The notes under the pieces: generated by a model
Told to the model about the DNA's origin: nothing
What the model saw: the letters and a program-made list of their open reading frames with translations, nothing else
Databases searched by the model: none
Position numbers and translations under genes: made by a program
In this document: positions 60,252 to 64,000 of the stretch, piece by piece
Position numbering within the stretch: position 1 is the stretch's first letter
How the letters are laid out: the number at the start of each line of letters is the position of its first letter
NCBI RefSeq assembly: GCF_000716335.1
Contig: NZ_KL591017.1
Span: 121,011-185,010 of the forward strand
Direction: 5' to 3'
Source of the DNA: Streptomyces sp. NRRL S-118
Lineage (GTDB): Bacteria > Actinomycetota > Actinomycetes > Streptomycetales > Streptomycetaceae
DNA length: 64,000 bases

Positions 60252-61082
60252 TCAGATCAGGCCGTGCTCGCCCAGGTACTCCATCTGCGCCCGCACCGAC
60301 AGTTCCGCCGCCGGCCACAGCGACCGGTCCACGTCCGCGTACACGTGGGCCACGACCTCGGGCGCCGTCCGGTAGCCGTTCTCGACGGCGGTCTCCACCT
60401 GGGCGAGGCGGCTCGCGCGGTGGGCCAGGTAGTACTCGACGGCCCCCTGCGCGTCCTCCAGGACCGGCCCGTGCCCCGGCAGGACGGTGTGCACGCCGTC
60501 GTCGACCGTCAGCGAACGCAGTCGGCGCAGCGAGTCCAGGTAGTCGCCCAGCCGCCCGTCCGGATGGGCCACCATCGTCGTACCGCGCCCGAGGACCGTG
60601 TCGCCCGTGAGGACCGCGCGGTCCGCCGGCAGGTGGAAGCTGAGCGAGTCGGCGGTGTGCCCGGGCGTCGGTACGACACGCAGCTCCAGGCCCCCGACCT
60701 CGACCACCTCGCCCGGCCCGAGGCCCTCGTCACCGAGCCGCAGCGCCGGGTCCAGCGCGCGCACCGGCGCGCCCGTCAGCTCGGCGAACCGCACGGCGCC
60801 CTCCGCGTGGTCCGGGTGGCCGTGGGTGAGCAGCGTCAGCGCCACGCGCTTGCCCATCCGCTCGGCGGTCTCGACGACCCGGGAGAGGTGTCCCTCGTCG
60901 AGCGGGCCCGGGTCGACGACCACCGCGGCCGCGGAGCCGGGCTCGGACAGCAGCCAGGTGTTCGTGCCGTCGAGGGTCATGGCGGACGGGTTCGGCGCGA
61001 GGACGTTGACGGCGCGGGCGGTCGCGGGGCCGGAGACCACGGCCCCCCGCGGCTGCCCGGGAAGCGCGGCGGCGTCGGTCAT
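60252..61082 (-). CDS. MBL-fold metallo-hydrolase (LACTB2-like)
   Basis: The 276-residue protein has the metal motif LTHGHPDHAEG, PTPGHTADS, GDTVLGRG and PGHGP in normal order. A C-terminal winged-helix segment (about 225-270) matches the LACTB2 type, which includes RNA endonucleases and thioesterases. Its start overlaps the stop of the Nudix gene by 4 bp (ATGA), so both are coupled. Substrate unknown. Confidence 0.88.
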   Translation of the reverse strand: MTDAAALPGQPRGAVVSGPATARAVNVLAPNPSAMTLDGTNTWLLSEPGSAAAVVVDPGPLDEGHLSRVVETAERMGKRVALTLLTHGHPDHAEGAVRFAELTGAPVRALDPALRLGDEGLGPGEVVEVGGLELRVVPTPGHTADSLSFHLPADRAVLTGDTVLGRGTTMVAHPDGRLGDYLDSLRRLRSLTVDDGVHTVLPGHGPVLEDAQGAVEYYLAHRASRLAQVETAVENGYRTAPEVVAHVYADVDRSLWPAAELSVRAQMEYLGEHGLI

Positions 61083-61969
61083 GCGGAAGACCCCCCTATG
61101 GGTGCGTCCGTCTTCGGTACGTGCTTGGTGAACTCCTCGTGACCCGGCCAGCTCAGGACCACCTCGTCGCCCTCCAGGCGGGCCTGCGCCAGCACGGGGG
61201 TGAGGTCCTGGTGCCGCGCCGCGTCCAGGGCTGCGACGGGCGTCCCGTACGGCTCCAGGGAGCGCAGCGTGGCGATGGTCGGCGGCATCATCAGCAGCTC
61301 GCCGCGGTCGTATCCGGCCGCCGCGTCGGCGGGACGGATCCACACCGTACGGTCGGCCTCGGTGGAGGCGTTGTAGGTCTGCTGGCCCTGTGGCAGCGCG
61401 GCCACGAAGAACCAGGTGTCGTAGCGGCGCGGCTCGAACTCCGGGGTGATCCAGCGCGCCCACGCCCCCAGCAGGTCCGAGCGCAGCACCAGCCCGCGCC
61501 GGTCCAGGAAGTCGGCGAACGCCAGCTCGCGCGCCACCAGGGCCGCCCGGTCCGCCTCCCAGTCCTCGCCCGTGGTGTCGGCGACGACGGAGCCGGCGGT
61601 CGGCCCGGCGAGCAGGACGCCCGCCTCCTCGTAGGTCTCGCGCACCGCCGCGCAGACGATGGCCTGCGCTCCTGCCGGGTCCGCGACCCCGAGCCGGTCC
61701 GCCCATGCCTCGGGGGACGGTCCCGCCCACCGCACCGGGTGCTCGTCCCGCGGGTCCACGCCGCCGCCCGGGTAGGCGTACGCGCCTCCGGCGAAGGCCA
61801 TGGAGGCGCGCCGGCGCAGCATGTGGACCTCGGGGCCGCCACCGTCGGCGCCGTCCCGCAGGAGGAGCACGGTCGCCGCCCGCTTGGGCGTCACGGCCGC
61901 GAGGGTGCCGTCGGCGAGCGCGCGGATGCGGGCGGGCCACTCCGGCGGGTACCACTGACCATTGGACAT
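61079..61969 (-). CDS. Nudix hydrolase, NUDT19-like
   Basis: The 296-residue protein has GGAYAYPGGGVDP and, after an insert of about 40 residues, AAVRETYEEAGVLL: a Nudix box split by an insertion as in NUDT7/19-type CoA hydrolases. It stands first in the operon with the MBL hydrolase. CoA or acyl-CoA is a likely substrate by family; not proven. Confidence 0.85.
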   Translation of the reverse strand: MSNGQWYPPEWPARIRALADGTLAAVTPKRAATVLLLRDGADGGGPEVHMLRRRASMAFAGGAYAYPGGGVDPRDEHPVRWAGPSPEAWADRLGVADPAGAQAIVCAAVRETYEEAGVLLAGPTAGSVVADTTGEDWEADRAALVARELAFADFLDRRGLVLRSDLLGAWARWITPEFEPRRYDTWFFVAALPQGQQTYNASTEADRTVWIRPADAAAGYDRGELLMMPPTIATLRSLEPYGTPVAALDAARHQDLTPVLAQARLEGDEVVLSWPGHEEFTKHVPKTDAPIGGSSA

Positions 61970-62084
61970 GGCCGGATGCTATGCGCATCCGGCCCGATGT
62001 TCGAGAGGAAAGGTGGATACGGCAACGGCTCCACGGAGCACGCGCCGGGCTCGCGCGGAGCGGAGCCGCCAGGTCGTTCCGGTC

Positions 62085-62265
62085 AGGACGATCCGGCCGG
62101 GCCAGAACCGGCCAGGAGGACCGGGCCGGGACGAACCCGCCCGGAACGATCCGGCCAGGGCAGAACCGGTCAGGCCAGAACCGGTCAGGAGGACCGGGCC
62201 GGGACAGGACCGGTCAGGACAGCACCGATACCGATCCGGCCAGGACGAGACCGGTCACGTCAGGT
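62085..62265. repeat. Degenerate GC-rich tandem repeats
   Basis: Units of CCGGTCAGG/CCGGCCAGG type fill this gene-free stretch. AGGAGGACCGGGCCGGGAC is exact at 62114-62132 and 62187-62205; CAGAACCGGTCAGG at 62161-62174 and 62176-62189. It lies between the Nudix and RidA genes. Confidence 0.75.
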
Positions 62266-62735
62266 CAGTCCTGGACCAGTTCCACCTGGATCTCGACCTC
62301 GACCGGCGCGTCCAGAGGCAGCACCGCGACGCCCACCGCGCTGCGCGCGTGCACGCCCTTGTCACCGAGGACCTCGCCCAGCAGCTCGCTCGCACCGTTG
62401 AGGACGGCCGGCTGACCCGTGAAGTCGGGAGCCGAGGCGACGAACCCGACGACCTTCACGATCCGCGCGATGCGGTCCAGGTCGCCCGCGACCGACTTCA
62501 CGGCGGCCAGCGCGTTCAGCGCGCAGATCCGCGCGAGCTCCTTGGCCTCCTCCGGCGTGACCTCGCCGCCCACCTTGCCGGTGACCGGAAGCTTGCCCTC
62601 CACCATCGGCAGCTGGCCGGCCGTGTACACGTACACCCCGGAGCGGACCGCCGGCTGGTACGCGGCCAGCGGGGGCACGACCTGCGGCAGCGTCAGGCCG
62701 AGCTCCGCGAGCACGGCCTCGACACGGCCGGTCAC
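62265..62735 (-). CDS. RidA-family protein
   Basis: The 156-residue protein has the YjgF/RidA fold: VYVYTAGQLPMVEGKLP, CALNALAAVKS, VVGFVASAPDF and SAVGVAVLPLDAPVEVEIQ. The conserved Arg that binds imine substrates is Ala-Arg-Ser in HARSAVG. It likely removes reactive enamine/imine products. GTG start overlaps the DUF4177 stop by 4 bp. Confidence 0.9.
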   Translation of the reverse strand: MTGRVEAVLAELGLTLPQVVPPLAAYQPAVRSGVYVYTAGQLPMVEGKLPVTGKVGGEVTPEEAKELARICALNALAAVKSVAGDLDRIARIVKVVGFVASAPDFTGQPAVLNGASELLGEVLGDKGVHARSAVGVAVLPLDAPVEVEIQVELVQD

Positions 62736-62890
62736 TGCTTCTCCCGCTTCAGGTACGCCACGAGCTGCTCGGGGTTGTTCGGCCCCGGCACGACCTGGAC
62801 GAGCTCCCAGCCGTCCTCGCCCCAGGTGTCCAGGATCTGCTTGGTCGCGTGCACGAGAAGGGGCACGGTCGCGTATTCCCACTTGGTCAT
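62732..62890 (-). CDS. DUF4177 small protein
   Basis: The 52-residue protein has WEYATVPLL and WGEDGWELVQVVPG, the DUF4177 signature; a one-domain beta-alpha fold. It is translationally coupled to RidA. Function unknown. The gene is divergent from the ArsA gene across 87 bp. Confidence 0.85.
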   Translation of the reverse strand: MTKWEYATVPLLVHATKQILDTWGEDGWELVQVVPGPNNPEQLVAYLKREKQ

Positions 62891-62977
62891 GGTGCCGACT
62901 GTAGCCGCTGCCGCCGACAGCACCGCCAAGGGCAGCCTCCTGCTTGACGCGCGCGGGCACTGGTTAGGCTCGAAGGC

Positions 62978-63943
62978 GTGAGCAGGCTCCAGGTCGTCAG
63001 CGGCAAGGGCGGTACCGGTAAGACGACGGTCGCCGCCGCCCTCGCGCTCGCCCTCGCGACCGAGGGCAAGCGGACACTCCTCGTGGAGGTCGAAGGCAGA
63101 CAGGGCATCGCGCAACTCTTCGAAACGGAGGCGCTCCCGTACGAGGAGCGCAAGATCGCCGTCGCGCCGGGCGGCGGGGAGGTGTACGCGCTGGCCATCG
63201 ACGCCGAGCGCGCGCTCCTCGACTACCTCCAGATGTTCTACAAACTCGGCTCGGCGGGGCGGGCGCTGAAGAAACTCGGCGCCATAGACTTCGCGACCAC
63301 CATCGCGCCGGGCGTCCGGGACGTGCTGCTGACGGGCAAGGCCTGCGAAGCGGTACGACGCCGGGAGAAGCAGGCCGGTTTCGTCTACGACTACGTCGTC
63401 ATGGACGCCCCGCCCACCGGTCGCATCACCCGCTTCCTCAACGTCAACGACGAGGTGGCGGGGCTCGCGCGCATCGGCCCGATACACAATCAGGCGCAGG
63501 CCGTCATGCGGGTGCTGAAGTCTCCGGAGACAGCGGTTCACCTGGTGACGCTGCTGGAGGAGATGCCGGTCCAGGAGACCGCGGACGGCGTCGCGGAGCT
63601 GCGTTCCGCCGACCTCCCGGTGGGCAACGTCATCGTGAACATGGTCCGCCCGCACGTCCTGGACGAGGACGCGGTACGGGCCGCCTCCGACGGCCACCGC
63701 AAGGACATCGCCAAGGCGCTCGCCGCAGCCGGGGTGGCCGGTTCGGCCCGGCTGCTCACGCCGTTGCTGGAGGAGGCCGCCGAGCACGCGCAGCGGGTGC
63801 AGCTGGAGCGCGAGCAGCGGGAGCTGCTGGCGAAACTCCAGGTGCCCACGTACGAACTGCCGTTCCTGGGGGACGGCGTCGATCTGGCCGGGCTCTACCG
63901 GCTGGCCAAGGAACTACGCGAGCAGCTTGGGGTGACGGCATGA
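62978..63943 (+). CDS. ArsA/Get3-like ATPase, first of a tandem pair
   Basis: The 321-residue protein has VSGKGGTGKTTVAAALA (deviant Walker A), LLVEVEGRQG (switch I) and VVMDAPPTGRITRFL (switch II). It resembles ArsA/Get3 but stands without ars genes. In Streptomyces such a pair lies upstream of wblA (SCO3577-3578, from memory), so a link to development is likely rather than arsenic. GTG start; stop overlaps the next start as ATGA. Confidence 0.9.
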   Translation: MSRLQVVSGKGGTGKTTVAAALALALATEGKRTLLVEVEGRQGIAQLFETEALPYEERKIAVAPGGGEVYALAIDAERALLDYLQMFYKLGSAGRALKKLGAIDFATTIAPGVRDVLLTGKACEAVRRREKQAGFVYDYVVMDAPPTGRITRFLNVNDEVAGLARIGPIHNQAQAVMRVLKSPETAVHLVTLLEEMPVQETADGVAELRSADLPVGNVIVNMVRPHVLDEDAVRAASDGHRKDIAKALAAAGVAGSARLLTPLLEEAAEHAQRVQLEREQRELLAKLQVPTYELPFLGDGVDLAGLYRLAKELREQLGVTA

Positions 63944-64000
63944 CCCTGGACACGGCCCCCGCCCTCGAGGTCGATCCGCTCCTCGACGACCCGGCGACCC
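63940..64000 (+). CDS. Start of second ArsA-like ATPase (cut by window end)
   Basis: ATG at 63940 overlaps the previous stop by 4 bp and opens a frame that runs out of the window after 20 codons (TLDTAPALEVDPLLDDPAT). Position and overlap identify it as the second ATPase of the pair; the P-loop is not yet reached. Confidence 0.75.
   Translation, partial: MTLDTAPALEVDPLLDDPAT

Noticed and set aside
62978..64000. Arsenic resistance operon
   Set aside because: ArsA-like ATPases occur without arsB, arsC, arsD or arsR; the tandem pair is the conserved Streptomyces set near wblA.

Overview
The window is Streptomyces chromosome: very high G+C, strong third-position GC bias, and development genes such as bldG and the crp-type regulator. 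From position 17.2 kb onward the gene order matches, from memory, the conserved core around topA-hppA-bldG-acsA-nhaA-nth-crp in S. coelicolor. Only the first ~35 bases are chromosome on the left side.

Positions 36-17169 are an integrated actinomycete integrative and conjugative element (AICE) of about 17.1 kb. It sits in the 3' end of a tRNA-Thr(CGU) gene. The intact tRNA is at the right end (17128-17200, minus strand), and an 89-bp near-perfect copy of the tRNA 3' half plus its terminator marks the left end (36-124). From left to right the element holds: (i) a cargo block of visibly lower G+C with a small Ser/Thr kinase, a TGT-like CxCxxC protein and a PD-(D/E)XK nuclease with an inserted HTH (399-3394), which is the best candidate for an undescribed (defence-like) system; (ii) a control module of GntR regulator, HD protein, Nudix hydrolase and XRE regulator (3738-5990), recalling the KorSA/Pif control of pSAM2; (iii) a 650-bp control region with a perfect 17-bp inverted repeat; (iv) a tightly overlapping transfer operon (6642-11416) with a small conserved protein, a Pycsar-effector-like 2-TM protein, a 4-TM Spd-like protein, a canonical GGDEF diguanylate cyclase, a small zinc protein and the TraB/FtsK DNA pump; (v) spread-type membrane proteins (11558-12493); (vi) a primase-polymerase/helicase pair (12584-14947), the RepPP type of replication; (vii) an array of TGACGCA/TGCGTCA iterons (15135-15342); (viii) xis and int (15406-17080). 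Paired TGAGACC motifs with the same 12-bp spacing inside both ends look like integrase arm sites.

Positions 17.3-33.7 kb carry, mostly on the minus strand, a secreted lipoprotein peptidase, holB, an MFS-thymidylate kinase fusion, topA, a methyltransferase, a lipoprotein, the proton-pumping pyrophosphatase hppA, and the rsbW-like anti-sigma gene with bldG. A DUF1998-type helicase diverges from bldG. Positions 36.2-41.3 kb hold a complete Tad (Flp pilus) locus on the minus strand: ssd/CpaE, tadA, tadB, tadC, a Flp-like DUF4244 pilin and two TadE-like pseudopilins, with start/stop overlaps at most junctions.

Positions 41.8-64 kb hold a HAD phosphatase, a Fic-fold protein with a degenerate motif, a CooC/MinD-like ATPase, a polysaccharide-deacetylase-like lipoprotein, a SulP-carbonic anhydrase fusion, acsA, nhaA, a holin-family membrane protein, an epoxide-hydrolase-like enzyme, a MarP-like membrane protease, a CoA pyrophosphatase, nth, crp, an SPFH protein, an MBL/Nudix pair, RidA/DUF4177, and the first plus the start of the second of two tandem ArsA-like ATPases. 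Many chromosomal genes end in strong hairpin terminators, which are listed individually. No CRISPR array, rRNA gene or insertion sequence was seen.
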